NCBI GenBank assembly: GCA_008933995.1
Contig: WARS01000015.1
Span: 2,416,501-2,480,500 of the forward strand
Direction: 5' to 3'
From: Datnioides undecimradiatus
Lineage: Eukaryota; Chordata; Actinopteri; Lobotiformes; Datnioididae
Length of the DNA: 64,000 bases
Shown one piece after another: positions 51,606 through 64,000 of this stretch (the stretch's first letter is position 1; each line of letters opens with the position of its first letter). The position numbers were made by a program, and so were the translations under genes. Below the pieces are notes generated by a model. That model saw nothing but the letters and a program-made list of their open reading frames with translations. It ran no database searches and was not told the DNA's origin.

Positions 51606-54600
51606 CTGGGGGAAGGGTAGGAAAGGGACAGATAAAAAAGGAGAGAGAGCAAGTAAGAGGAAGGGCAAGGGAGAGATCAGAGAGAAAAGAGGGAGAAAGT
51701 AAAAGAGAGAAATGTTCATCAGATAGTGCCTGTAACTCATGTCTCCCCAGCTACATCTGTAACTATCCCAGACTAACAGGTGACACCCCACTGACAGCAC
51801 ATACCCTCTTTAATCATTCACTCGCCATTCTCCCAGGCCTTTTAATCATTTGGAGTGATGTGAGGAAAAAGGCTTTGGCTGTATAGCTCACAGTTTTTAT
51901 TCAAAATGAATATTCAATTTCCAGGGGCACTCTCCTTCCTCTATATTTCATGAGTCGGTTTCAAAGAGATGAGCGTTTTAAACAGACACGCCGAATCTGC
52001 TGACTCATGATCAGCTCTGAGGAACAGCAGCTAATAAACAAGGCTCTGCCCGAAATCAATTTGCCCCCAATAAAGAGCTGGTTTATTATAATGGGAGTGA
52101 CGATCCAACCGGAACGACACTGTCATATTTAATCCATGCAAAAAGAGGAGGACAGGAGAAACAGTCATGAGTGGATATGTAGATAAATGCCCACTCAGGC
52201 GCAGGGACATAGTAAAAAAAAACAAAAAACCCCACACATACACAATAGCAACTGCGTAAGGCCATTGATTGTGTGTAGTCATGTGTCTGCAGCGCAGACC
52301 CGCAAGAGGCACACAGAAAGACTCTCACACCTAAACATGCCACGCACATATGTGAGTGTGCGCTCACAGCATGGACGGGGAAGCCCTTGCCCATCCTAGC
52401 AGGCCAGTGCTGATGGGAGGGAGACCCCAGCCTGGCAGTGCAAATGATGTAACATGATTTCATGTGAGTGTTCAAACTGTGATCCACAGTTCATCATCAT
52501 CACATTGCCTCCACGCACTCACTCTGGCTTGTTTACTCCTTAATTTGTCATTGCAAAGATCCACAGCCATTAATAAAACAAACTAAAAAGTGTTTGTGAA
52601 ATTTAGTCTTAATTTGAATGAGGAAATCCTAACTTGGTAGGTTTTCATAATAAACATTTCTAGATAAGATAGATTGGATACTTTGGAGTGAGGTGGAGAT
52701 GGTCCAGAGCTGTCCAGTGTATGTGTGTGTGTGGTCAGAGCTGTCCAGCGTGTGCGGTTCCCGTGTGTCTAGGAGCTGCTCGCCACAGCCTCTAATGAAC
52801 ACTGAAGCCTTGTCAGGAGGACACAAATCACAGACCCAGCTCCAGCTCCCATAATGCAATTTTACTGAGCAAAATGACACTGCTGATTCAAGGTGACTCT
52901 ACTAATCCCTTTTGGCTCATTGGATGACTTCTGTGCTTATGAGCGCACTCTTTTACACATGGACTGATAATTTTTTAATACCTCCATTGACACCCATGGT
53001 GCCTTAGGTATTGTGTTAAGGATGATTCATAAAGACAGCTTTTGAAATCTGTTTGAAATCTGTACATATGTACATTGCAGTGGGTTATGATTAGTGGCAA
53101 AGTTCCTTCTTCAGTCTCTGTTGCTGTACAGCCTATGCAGAAGACTGTTACCCTGTATAAATCCTGGATTAGTATTATAGGCTTTCTAGAAACAAGCCTT
53201 CTTGAAGCTTGTTTCTAGAAATTGAAGCATCTTGTCATGTGTTTAACTTCTCTATTGACTGCATCTTTAAATAAAATGAACTTTCAATGCCTCAGTAAAC
53301 TAACACAATGGCAGGAGCATGTCAGACTTCAGTGGTGTCACTGAACTGATTCTATTTATTGTTTCAGGTTTAGGTCATGTTGGCTTTCACACATCATTTT
53401 TACTTAAAGCAAGCACACATGCGCACACACAGCAGCAAAAAGGGGATGTATCCTGGTGGAGCCTGCCCATCAGAGAATCAATGGAGTGTATGGTGAGGCT
53501 CCCTGTCAGTGGTGATGAAGCTCAGAGGACACCCGAGCACACAGACGACCAACCTCACCTGACCGCAGCTGACGAAACCCTGACAGCGTAGACAGCCTGA
53601 GCAACGGGAGCATTCACAATCAAACTGGGAGACCACCAGCACTCCCAAACAACCCGATCACTGTTTCAGTGTTTTTTATTTGATACTGTTCCAACCTAAC
53701 TCCATTTCTCCAGTATCTTCTCTAGTTTTTGCTTTCGCCGTTCTCTCTCAGGCTCTTTTCTCCATTTTAAATGACCTGTTCATTTGTAGACCATAACCAC
53801 CTCTCTTGTCCAACTAACTGTTCCAATCACAGCTTTAATATTGGTCAACACCCTCATCGCAGCAAATCCAACATCAAACCACTTTTCTTCTGCTTGTTTG
53901 TTGCATCTAAATCTCATCTTTACCTCATTGTGTTTGATTATATATTTATACTGATAACAAATGATGAGGAGATGAGGAAATGCATTAGAACGTAAAGGAG
54001 CTCTATCCGTACACTGTCCCAGTGCATAAGTAAAATTAGAACAAAGATAGTTAATATAGTGTATGTACTGTTGCTCTCAGCCATGTGAGGATGGCTGAAA
54101 ATAGCAATACCCCCCTGTCTGCATGATGGATAGCGTCCCTGCTTTCCTTTAACCTCTTTAGAATACTAAAAAAACACTAGGTCAAGTATCACTTGGCCCC
54201 AGATTTCCTTGTGCATGAACATAAAGGCAAATGATGACATTAGAGTTAAACAGGAGTTAATGCCATACATCGCACTCTGGGCAAACACTTTGGAAAAAGT
54301 GAAAAGACGGTAATATGTGCGTCTGACCTCCTCCGTTCATTAACACTGACTCTTCTCTTGCTTATCATGAATCATTAGCCAAAAGTGGCACGGTAATGAC
54401 GCAGCTAATGAGCATTTTGAAAAAGAAAAACTTGAATAATCACGCGACACAACATTGTAATAATGACAGTGATAATGGACACGCTTAGTCAGGGGAACTT
54501 AAAAAATAATGAAGCAATTATCAACACAGTGAGGGCTTTCTACAAGCAGTGAACTTTGTTGGTGCCAATCTACCCCGAGTTCAGCAGTCTGACTGATATG

Positions 54601-57458
54601 GGCCAGCAGGTTGTTAGAATAAGAAGTAAAAAATCAATTCCAGTCCTAGAATTTCAGGTTGCCTGACCCATAACTGCTGGAGGAGACAAATACTTTATAT
54701 TTTTCATGAGAACTTGAAGGAAAATCAATAATTGTGACTTTTTTCTTTTTTTCTTTCTTTTTTTTTTGGCTGCGTGCAGTCCAGTAGTCCAGACACCGGC
54801 CCTTACAGAGTACAAATAAACTAATGATGCAAAACAACGAGGACAGCTGAGGGTTGTGCACTGCAACTAGTGTTACTACAATAAATGCATCATAGTTGCA
54901 TGTTCAAAAATGCTGTGTGTAGTGGCAATCTTTCTCCCTTTCGTTCTTATTTTTACATATCATTTGCATGATACAGTTTGTCAGTTTTACAGTTTATGTC
55001 CCTTACACTATAGCAACCACAAATACTTTCCATCTCAGTCATGTTCGAGTGGTCACTGACAACTCGCCCTTTCAAAGACACATGCAAGCATGGTGGCTTG
55101 ACGGCTGGTTTGTTCTATTAGCATCAGAAAAGAGCAGGTCCAATCTCTAAGTGGGCACAGCCGTATGTAATCCCATCAAAACGGAAAACCCATGACCCCA
55201 TCTGGAAGGCAGCCTGGGACGTCTTCCGTTAGGAGATTTCATCAAACACTGATGCCATTACTGACTGAGTGGAGGGGCAGGGAGAGGACGACAGAGAGAC
55301 GTGGGGGGTATAGGACAAGAATTAATAACAGAATAAGTGGCTGTTCAAAAGACATCATGAGAGTGGAAGCAAATGGCTGTTCCTGGAAATGGTTCCACAC
55401 AAGAAAAGAATAAAAGGCTAAAAGCATTCATGGATGCACCTAAATCTCAACTTTCACCCCTCTTATATAAAACATAAAAGGTGGAGCTGACTGCAAACCA
55501 TGCTAATGTTACATCATTAAGCAGTTGCAGCAAGTTGACATCAGTCAACCATGAGGACAAACATAACAGTTTTAATGTTGCTACATTACATCAATGTTAT
55601 GACTAAGTTAAAGGATACAGAATGTAAGTGTTTAGCAAAATGTGCCACATATTCCATTCCTGCCTGAAGACTTGGAAGGTGTAAACTGTGCTTTCTCCTT
55701 TGCATTTTTGCATTGGGCTGAAGTCTGTTTGATCTTCTTGGTAAACATATGGTCTCCACGCCTTGCCAGACCTCACTGCTGACATAATACAGCACTTACA
55801 CAGTGGATGTATAACATAATGTGCCACCACCACCACCACCACTGTCTGGTGCAGACGTTACATTTTATGTTACAATGACGCAACAACACTGACTGAGCGA
55901 CCGATGCAATATGTAGCACATTTAATAGTTTTTCTTTACATTTGTCGGTTCATTTTGTGAAACTGTTTTATGTCATGAATGCCATTTGTATATACTTGTG
56001 CTTAAAATTCACAGATTGCACGAATTCGCAGAAGAAAATGCCATATTCATTTCCTTTCAGATAGGAAATAATGCTCTATTATCCTGGAAGATATGGGGAC
56101 GACAGAGAATTCTTGGATATGATGTTAACTTTGCATTTATTACAACATAGGGGTTTGACTTGCACCTAAAATTATGAAAAATGTGTCGTCTATTGATCCA
56201 TCTTTGCCTGTGCATGTCAACAAAATGTGCAAGACAGAATCTTTTTGTGAAGCTCTGATGTCTTCATTGCTACTTGAACACTGTACTTTGTACTTTGAGT
56301 CCTTTCTTTCCTCCAACAGGGAAACACTGGGATAGAAAATGTCTCCGTCTTAAAATAGCCTGTGTGTTGCTGCATAAACTTCAGGGAAACTAACAAAATT
56401 ACAGGTCAGTGGATGCATGAGATGGAGACATTATTGAATGCAATAGAGTGGCATTCTGAATTACAATGAGATTCTTGTTTACTAAGGTAAAAAAAACTAC
56501 ACTTGAAACGTGAAATCAATGAACAGTGGGCCAAAGGAATGCATTCTGCAGTCTGCAATCACTTTACCTCATCTAACACTTTTTCATTGATGGGCGCCTT
56601 CAGTGTTAACCCAGCAGGACTACTACAGCAGCCTTCAGATTGCAAACAAAGCACTCTGCCACAGATTTCCAGTTCACCGGCTGTGTGCCTGTCAATCGCT
56701 CACTGCCTCTTGAGGTGCAATTCACGGATGAGTCAGTTGCCTGCTCCCGCATCCTCTCCTCTTTTTGGCGGCGGTGCAGAGTGCTTTAACTGCCCCGGGG
56801 CAGGTGGCTGGATTGCACCACAGCATGCACGGTCCGCAGCCAACAACCCAAAAGTCTGCTCATGCTAAGGACAAGTATTTTACTAAAAAAAAAACAAAAC
56901 ATGCTGGTGAATAAAAAGATAGGAAACCGAGCTGCAGTCAGTGAGCATCATAAACCGAGCACCAAATAACGGTTACAAACAACTGTTCAAGTAAGCAAAG
57001 TCATGACAAAGCTTTGTCGTGTAGCTTCAACTGAATATTTTCAACCAACATGCACATGAAGAATTTACAGAAGCACTAGATGCTGGATTAATTGAAAATA
57101 TAAAGAAACTGGAATAGCAACTCCACTTCATCCCTGGTTATATGAGGCAGTTCTGAGGCTTGTTGCCTACTTTCACTTCATGATGCACATTACTCTACTT
57201 TTGCAGCAGACATATGGGGGCATATCCAGCGCACCCAAAGAAAACCCAACTTTTAACAAATGATACTCAAACTTATGAATAAATAATGAGCTATCCCTGT
57301 CTCGCAGCTCAGATAGTCTGAGATAGCCCTGGGTGAATAACATGACTTGTAAGTCCTGATGCTGCTGGTTAAAAGTTAACCGGAAAATACTGGATTTTTC
57401 GAACTCGCGAGTGTTACACAGTCAGCACGTTTTCAGGGGGAAAGTAGTAATTACTTAC
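51606..57458. other. sv2c: SV2C intron 1
   Basis: 5.9 kb (if exon 1 is right), containing the 15-bp hairpin and a purine-rich tract next to exon 2. No exon recognised. Confidence 0.6.
53183..53221. repeat. Perfect inverted repeat, 15-bp arms, 9-base loop
   Basis: TTTCTAGAAACAAGC at 53183-53197 and its exact reverse complement at 53207-53221, separated by CTTCTTGAA. Located in SV2C intron 1. Confidence 0.95.
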
Positions 57459-57530
57459 CGTCGTTTATGGCGAGAAGAGTGGACTGAGCTGATAGTGACC
57501 CATCGCATCAGAGTCCGCTTCCGCTTTATG
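57459..57530 (-). other. sv2c: SV2C probable non-coding exon 1 (5' end approximate)
   Basis: The minus strand carries a strong donor, CG|GTAAGTAAT, at 57459/57458, preceded by GC-richer sequence without a coding frame. SV2C has a non-coding first exon in mammals, and the distance to exon 2 is plausible. The transcription start was not located, so the outer boundary is a guess. The exon contains a complete 12-codon upstream ORF (57503 to 57465) with G at -3 and +4. Confidence 0.5.
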
Positions 57531-57610
57531 GGAATAAAAAAAAAATCTTGTAGGGTTGGTTTTTTTTGTTAACTGTAGAAAAGGATCAGATGTAATTGCC
57601 AGCGCACGAC

Positions 57611-57635
57611 TGTGTGTGTGTGTGTGTGTGTGTGT
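57611..57635 (+). repeat. (TG)n microsatellite upstream of SV2C exon 1
   Basis: 25-base TG run about 80 bases upstream of the assumed end of the first SV2C exon. Confidence 0.97.
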
Positions 57636-57923
57636 TTTTTCCCGATGCGGTCCTCCCTCGCTGCAGTACTTCAGGAAAGGAGAGAGCGAAAGAGAGAGCT
57701 GGTGGTAGCAGAGAGGGAGGGATGGAGAGAGGGAGAGGGGGGCAGTGTAATCAATAATTGTACTTCATTGAGTGATGCGGGTAATTCCGTCTGATGGAAC
57801 AATCTAGTTAGGTGACTGAATGACGTGAAACACCGCAACGCATGAATGCTAAACAGATAAGAAAGGTCTAAATTTGAGCAGGCTACAGTCTGGGCGTTCG
57901 CCCATTCACCATGAGTGGAACCC

Positions 57924-57925
<2 letters not shown>

Positions 57926-57973
<48 letters not shown>
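57926..57973 (+). repeat. (TG)24 microsatellite upstream of SV2C
   Basis: 48-base pure TG run about 470 bases from the donor of the probable first exon of SV2C. Confidence 0.98.
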
Positions 57974-57975
<2 letters not shown>

Positions 57976-58000
57976 CAAAGAGTGTTTCTTTTAGTGCAGG

Positions 58001-60483
58001 AGAGTGGTTTGTGCGTGATAAATAGGCCCGGGGTTCTGCTACAGGACAAAAGTTGTCCGTTTAGGCAAAAACTGCTGTATTGAAAAGTTTTGACAGCTTC
58101 ACAGCAAGGTTGGTCTCTATTATCTGAATATGTGAACGCGGTGATTCATATTTTATTTATTTATTGCAGCTCAGCTCTGTTTACAACTTCAGCCGTAACT
58201 GCTTTCGTAAACGTGGAGCAGTCCGGGAGCTCACCTTCATATGCAGACTCTGAAGCGGCATTGCAACGAGTGTCTCTGTCCGTGGTGCTGACCGACACCT
58301 GAGCGATCAGCTGTCTGGGGTTTGGCTGACGAGCACGCGCATTCGCCAGTTCCGCAAATATCCATGTCCAGTGTTGTCGTTAAATCCTTCGATGTCCCCT
58401 GAATGTCTCCCAGACAGATTCTCACAGGAATCAAGACACCATAAGAAGTAAATTTGCCTTCAAATAATAAAACGAGGGACCAAACTGATTGGGGTATTAT
58501 ACCACAAAGCCGTAAAACGTACACTGCATTACAATAAGGTCATTATAAACAATATAATCATCTCAACCAATTCATAAACCATCACCATTTCTGTTATGTA
58601 ATCATTGGTTCATTCATGACATTAATTCAGCAAATTCATTATCTAATGTTCAGTATAAAAGGCAAAACCTCTGCCCCATATTGACTGCCTATTTCTGATT
58701 CCAGGTCAGATTCATTCAAACACAAAGTAAGCTGTCAAATAAAGATAATGGATCATAAATGATAATAATAACACATATATTGAAGCCATACACTTAAACC
58801 CCAACCCCTAAACAGAAAAAATATGCCATACGTGAAAATCATGATACATAAACAGATAATATTATTAACAAAGGTGTTGTTTAAATAGCTTGGCTTTGTC
58901 GCGTAAAAATGATTTTCACCTTGTGAACCTTGACCATGTCCGTCGCTAAGATGCTAATACATCTGGAGAAATGGCTTCCACTGAGGATTAATGTTGTTTC
59001 ACAACTGGCTGAATACATATGACACCTGAATCTGGAGGATGAGCAGCTACGCGCTGGGGGAGCCCTACAAGATGCTTGATGGTCCAGACCAAAGAAGCCA
59101 GATTCTCTGATGCACCCTAGTCTTCCAGGTCCCACTGCTGACAGAGATTGTGAGTTATGAATGTAATATTGGTTCTATGAAACTCTGTAATTCTTACCCT
59201 TGATGAGAAGGTTTTACTGAGAAAGACAAAGCAATGCCAGAAGGGTTTTATACTGGGGCACAGACCTTATATCATCCCAGGTCACAAGTAAATTTGTTGG
59301 TAAAATGACTTGACTTGATGTGCAACATTCAAAGCTTGTGGTTCACCTCTGGCAATTTTCAGAGTTCATAATAAAACATTCACATCATTTACATTCATAA
59401 CTCTCATTTTACACAATAAAGCCTCCTCTGAGGCTGCGCCCTATGTCAGCCTTCAATATATCTGTTTACAGCTTGTGGTTCACATTTATAACTCTGGTAT
59501 TGTATTTACAGAATTATTTTTGTTCTGTGTTTTGTTTTTCATTCACCCTCTGCTGAGCTGAATAATTTCACAACATTAAGTAGCCTGTGAAATATGTAAA
59601 ACCCTTGATTTTCAGTGGCAGTTTCAACACTCTCAATCTCTCCATGCTCACAAATGATGACCACAGAGATAGTAATACTATTGACGAGCACCACACAAAG
59701 ATTATACAATCCTGTTACAATAATTGCATAACCCAACACAGGCTCTTAGAGATAAGTAGGCTCTTTAGATGAAGTGTCAGACAGTGACTGCCTGTGTGCC
59801 TGCTATGTCAGATCCTAATGCCTCTGAAACCTGCGCGTGGTTCCTAGAGAAAGTGAGGGAGAAAAAAAAGAGATGGCGGACTGATGCAAGCACGGGGACA
59901 TACAGCCTTTCAGTATTCACATCATTAAAGCCTGCAAACTATACCAGCACAGGCAGTGAGACTTGGTCCACTGCAGAAATGACTACCAGCAAGCTCTTTG
60001 ATGTATTACACCCTGTCCATCTGATTCCTTAGTCTCATTTAAAAAACAAAACTAAATCTCAGTAGCTCCGTGCTAAAATACTTCACATAGAGGAGATGCG
60101 GTGAACCATGCGGCGTGGTTGTGCATTTGCCTACTGAGTTTAAACGCCAAGACATGGCTTTGACACTGGTTGTGCATCACATTCACCACAAAGGATATAC
60201 TGAATAGGACTGTAAATGATGCATACAGTGCGCGCAAAGACGCACACAACACAAAAGCACGCTGGGGCGCGCACACATACACACATGCATGTAAACAAAA
60301 GGAAAGGCATCTATCTTTATCCTCTGAATTTGATGATTCACAGAAGCCGTGACCTAAGGCTTGGGACACTCTCTGCTTTTGATTCAGAGTTGGGAGACAA
60401 ACCCCCCTCCAGCCATAAGACTCCATTTACTACTGCTGGAGAGCTGAGGAGCACTTAGCTTAATGTACGGGACAGTAGAATGA

Positions 60484-60553
<70 letters not shown>

Positions 60554-63500
60554 CACACAGAGTCCACTATGCATGCCAACACTCTATCTCTTGCTTTTCT
60601 TGTAAGACTTACACTATTCTCTGTCATGCAAACATGCAAGGGAGATGCTCACGAGTTTCAGTCTTTTTATTACAGTGAAAACACAATAAATGATATATTG
60701 ATATTTCCCAGAGTTCGCAGCTCCGATACTGAATGTATGCATGAAGAATAGCTGTCAGATTAATGAATTCCCACGCCACATTCAGTTAATGCAGCCTGAT
60801 ATTGGTGGTAGGTAATAAGAAAGTGACAGTGCTGAAATCCCATATATCCCTGCTAGCTGAGTAATTCAGACCCTTATATACCTTCCATCTTCCACATATG
60901 AACTGTATGTGTTCGGATATGTACAGCGTATATACTATGCATAAGAACACACGTTACATTTTTACATTAATGTATAGTGTTTCTTTGTGTTTCTTACTTC
61001 ATTTAGCTTTTCACACAGATTGTAAAACAACTCTGTGTATGTTATATGATTTGATATATATATATATATACACACACACATATACATATATATGTATACT
61101 TGTTTTATATGATTATAACACGATGCTTGAATTCACTTACACAGATATATAACTTGTAAAGTATTCATTTCAGTTATGAATCCCACTGTGCGTAGATCTA
61201 ATATGGGTGAAGTACCTGCAGTGCCAGCTTTCCTTAAGAAATGACTGGCAAGGTGGAGGTAGACTGGAACAACTGTCTGCTGCTTATCGTCATCCAGATT
61301 ATAACCAACGGATATGGACACTGATGGTAATTGTTTTTGCCTTGTAGAGATAGAAGCTCAAACTAACTGATTTAGTCTCCATCCTCTCTCTCAGCCTCCA
61401 CTGCTCTTCCGTACTCCTGTGGCTGGCCATTGTATGCAGGAGTCAGCAGTTATGTTACTATATGCATATGTCATATAATAGTTTTGCTGCCTCTTTGTCT
61501 GTTACCTGATTGTAAATACTATGAAATCTGCACGTGCACAATGCAGCCATGATGTATTTACAAGAGCCTGCAAATTTGGTACTCAGGCATTCCGAAAGCA
61601 AAACAAAAGGACATTGGTGTCACTGATAGAGAGATGTGATGGATTAGAGTGGCCAAAGGGGGAAGTCCTGGTCCATCAAAATGTAATGAAAACTAATTTG
61701 AAAACAGCAGGCAGCTATGAATAACTCCAAGATGAGTTCTGGCAACATCGCGTTCAGTGAGAGGTCATCATTGTCTCATATGAGAGAAAAATGGGTTGAT
61801 AACATTACGATTGATGATAGCACATTAGTTGTTGTCTTCAGGAGTTATGGCTGTCTGTAAATATGTCTGACTCAAAATCGATCAAGGGCAGAAACAATTT
61901 CACACCAGGTTTGTAATCTAGTTTCACAATTGTAATGCAAAAGATTAATTGCACATACAGTAAACAATATGAATGAGGCTTAAAACATTTTGAGAAATAC
62001 AGTGTAAAAAAAATGTCAAAGTACTGTAAGAAAAAGTTAACAAAGTCAACTTGTATAGGCACAGAACATTATTTCCTAATTTCTGTTCTGTCTACCATTG
62101 CAAGGTCCTGAATAGTCTAACGTACCTGAGCTAAAATACCAGGGGGAAGAAAGTCAAATGGATTGTGATTATTGTCCTGGAACAGATTGAACAGGCTATG
62201 AGAGAAGAATGTGAGCTGAATCCCATTTCAACGCACAGGCCCAGGTGCATTCCTTTAGCTGAAAGGAAGGTGAAATTTACAAAAGGGATCTAAAGAAGGG
62301 TTTGAGGCAGTAATACTGGCTTTAATCCAACCACTATCAACAGTACCTTATTACCTTTGTCTGCAGAAAAAGGAAAACATTAGACAGCGTGCGAAGTGAA
62401 TACACGCCTGCCTCTGTTGTTTATCTGTATCTTAAATTCAATAAAATTAAGTTAATAAATGTATCCATGGATATAATCATGTTGATCATGTTGAAATGAC
62501 AGGTGGAATAACTGATACAACCCTTTCATAGTAATTGGATTGTATGAAATTATATATAGTTGAAAGATAGTCATTCTGTTTAAACTAACTCAACATTCAG
62601 CATGGGTCAAAGAAGATGTGATTGGCTACAATACAATACTGCTTTTTTGTATTTCTACTAAAGTGCTGCCAATAAGATAGATACGGCACATACGCATAAA
62701 ATGCTGGCCCTCCCAGAAAGCATACACGAACCCTGCAGTTGTTTGTGGCTAACCAGTCATTGTTGTAATGGCTTAACAAAAGCGGACAGGCAGTTTAACA
62801 TCGATGGCATGATGAAAAAGCAAAAAAAAAAACAAAAAAAACCTAACAAGCCTATTTGGGATGACAAAAAATCACCCTAAAAAAGAGCCTGTGAACACAT
62901 CACCCAAAGCTTTCAAAACATGTGAATCATCTGCTCTGAAATGGAAATAAGTAATCTGTAGGAGCCACGGCTTCCTGTCATTCAACAGGAAACCTCCATT
63001 CCCCACAGAGCAGCAAGGATTATCCTCTGTACCTCACAATTCTGGTTCAAATTTATAGCCTGCATCAACTGTCAAGGCATGTAATAATAAAATATGTGTG
63101 CACTGAGGGGTGTCTGTGCCAGGCTTTGCTTGCAAATGTAATCATTCTTTTTATTTATAATATACAGTATTTCAGATGAAAGGTACAGTAGTATCAGACT
63201 GAATCCTTGATCCTTGAACTCAACACTTTGTGGTAAACTGCTGTTTTTAGGGTGATTGCTGCACCGTCATCAATCTCACAACTATACCCACCCACCCCAC
63301 CCCCAAGTCAGTGTGTGGGTCTTATGACAATGCTGACAGGACACCTTCGGTCAGTGAAGTACTCTCAGCACTCAGCCAGGTGGTGAGGAGGCTCCTGTCC
63401 AACAGTACTGCTTGCAGCTCTGCCACGGCTGAGAGGGACCATATGTCTCTTCTCTCTAGAGTCTGTCCCAGCCTAGGACTGCCAAGCTGTTAGGCCTATC

Positions 63501-64000
63501 CCACATATGTGTCTTAAGACTGTTAAGCACAAGGTCTTCAGAGGGTTAAGACATTGCTGTAATTCAGTTTGTTTAATAGAAGTGAACAACAGAGAGATGG
63601 ACACAGGGAGGTTCACAGGTTGGTGGTATTCCCCAAGGACGTATGCCTTCCTGAGACAGGTGAGTTGATTCCTTGTGACAATTTTAATCAGCTAATCTCT
63701 ATGCAGGAGTGCAGAAGGCTGAGCACAGTTTGGAAACCATGACCTTGATTTTAGTTCTGATGGAATCACTAAATCATGAACAAAAAATTGCAGCATTTTA
63801 TATTCAATGTAAATCTACAATGTTCGCAAGCAACAATTCTTAACCGGTAAAATAATGGGAAGTAGTGACTAGTCTGGCCACTCACCGCCAGCAGTAATAA
63901 CTACAAGTTCTCCTAACCGACTGCAAGGAAAGCTCGTGCAACTGAATGCACCGTGCTGCTACTCACGTTACTAGCAGAATAATTGTAAATCAATACAGCT
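58001..64000. other. Non-coding region upstream of SV2C
   Basis: 6 kb with no recognisable gene on either strand; CA and TA microsatellites near 60498 and 61045. Open frames here are short and show no family motif. Confidence 0.6.
60498..60559 (+). repeat. (CA)n microsatellite
   Basis: CA run of about 62 bases with one G interruption, preceded by CT repeats, in the region upstream of SV2C. Confidence 0.97.

Larger units (their letters stand above)
57531..58000 (-). promoter_or_regulatory. sv2c: SV2C presumed promoter region
   Basis: Sequence directly upstream of the probable first exon. It holds two TG repeats (57611-57635 and 57926-57973) and a purine-rich stretch (about 57670-57745). No TATA box was recognised; the assignment is by position only. 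Confidence 0.3.

Noticed and set aside
58881-59135. 84-codon minus-strand ORF upstream of SV2C
   Set aside because: No recognisable domain, and its composition looks like chance.
63311-63493. 60-codon plus-strand ORF near the right edge
   Set aside because: Helix-like stretch VLSALSQVVRRLL but no family match or convincing splice sites; left as unknown non-coding.

Overview
This window is vertebrate nuclear DNA, almost certainly from a ray-finned (teleost) fish. The genes are split into many short exons with GT-AG introns, the introns are compact, CA/TG/GATA microsatellites are common, and a Tc1-type transposon remnant of a kind abundant in fish is present. There is no bacterial or viral gene organisation.

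Three protein-coding genes can be reconstructed exon by exon. (1) IQGAP2 lies on the minus strand (start codon 26960; 29 coding exons down to 432) and runs off the left edge. The visible 1,260 codons cover the calponin-homology domain, the IQGAP repeats, WW, four IQ motifs and about three quarters of the GAP-related domain. All exon phases join without a break. (2) F2RL2 (protease-activated receptor 3, a thrombin-receptor-like GPCR) lies on the plus strand, with two exons at 7600-7663 and 7907-8967. It is nested antisense in IQGAP2 intron 15 and encodes 374 residues. (3) SV2C, a synaptic vesicle glycoprotein of the major facilitator superfamily, lies on the minus strand. Twelve coding exons (51435 down to 31275) give an uninterrupted 734-residue protein, and there is a probable non-coding first exon ending at 57459.

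Layout from left to right: IQGAP2 with nested F2RL2 (1-26960); a short intergenic and promoter segment with two divergent CTCF-like motifs (about 26961-28160); a probable long SV2C 3' UTR (about 28160-31274); the SV2C body (31275-57459); and 6.5 kb of upstream non-coding DNA with microsatellites (57460-64000). The arrangement SV2C then IQGAP2 on one strand, with F2RL2 antisense inside IQGAP2, is the same as at human 5q13.3, so this is an old linkage group and the orthology calls are well supported.

The genes do not form one pathway. IQGAP2 is a cytoskeletal and Rho-GTPase scaffold, F2RL2 a cell-surface protease receptor, and SV2C a neuronal vesicle protein. Non-gene features worth attention are a solo LTR with a perfect 5-bp target duplication (50012-50411), an internally deleted Tc1-like element (about 15486-16195), a pure GATA array of 597 bp, a perfect 15-bp-arm hairpin, CTCF-like motifs, and two coding oddities: a Gly-to-Glu change in SV2C and a missing TM7 tyrosine in PAR3. 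I found no new multi-gene system here.
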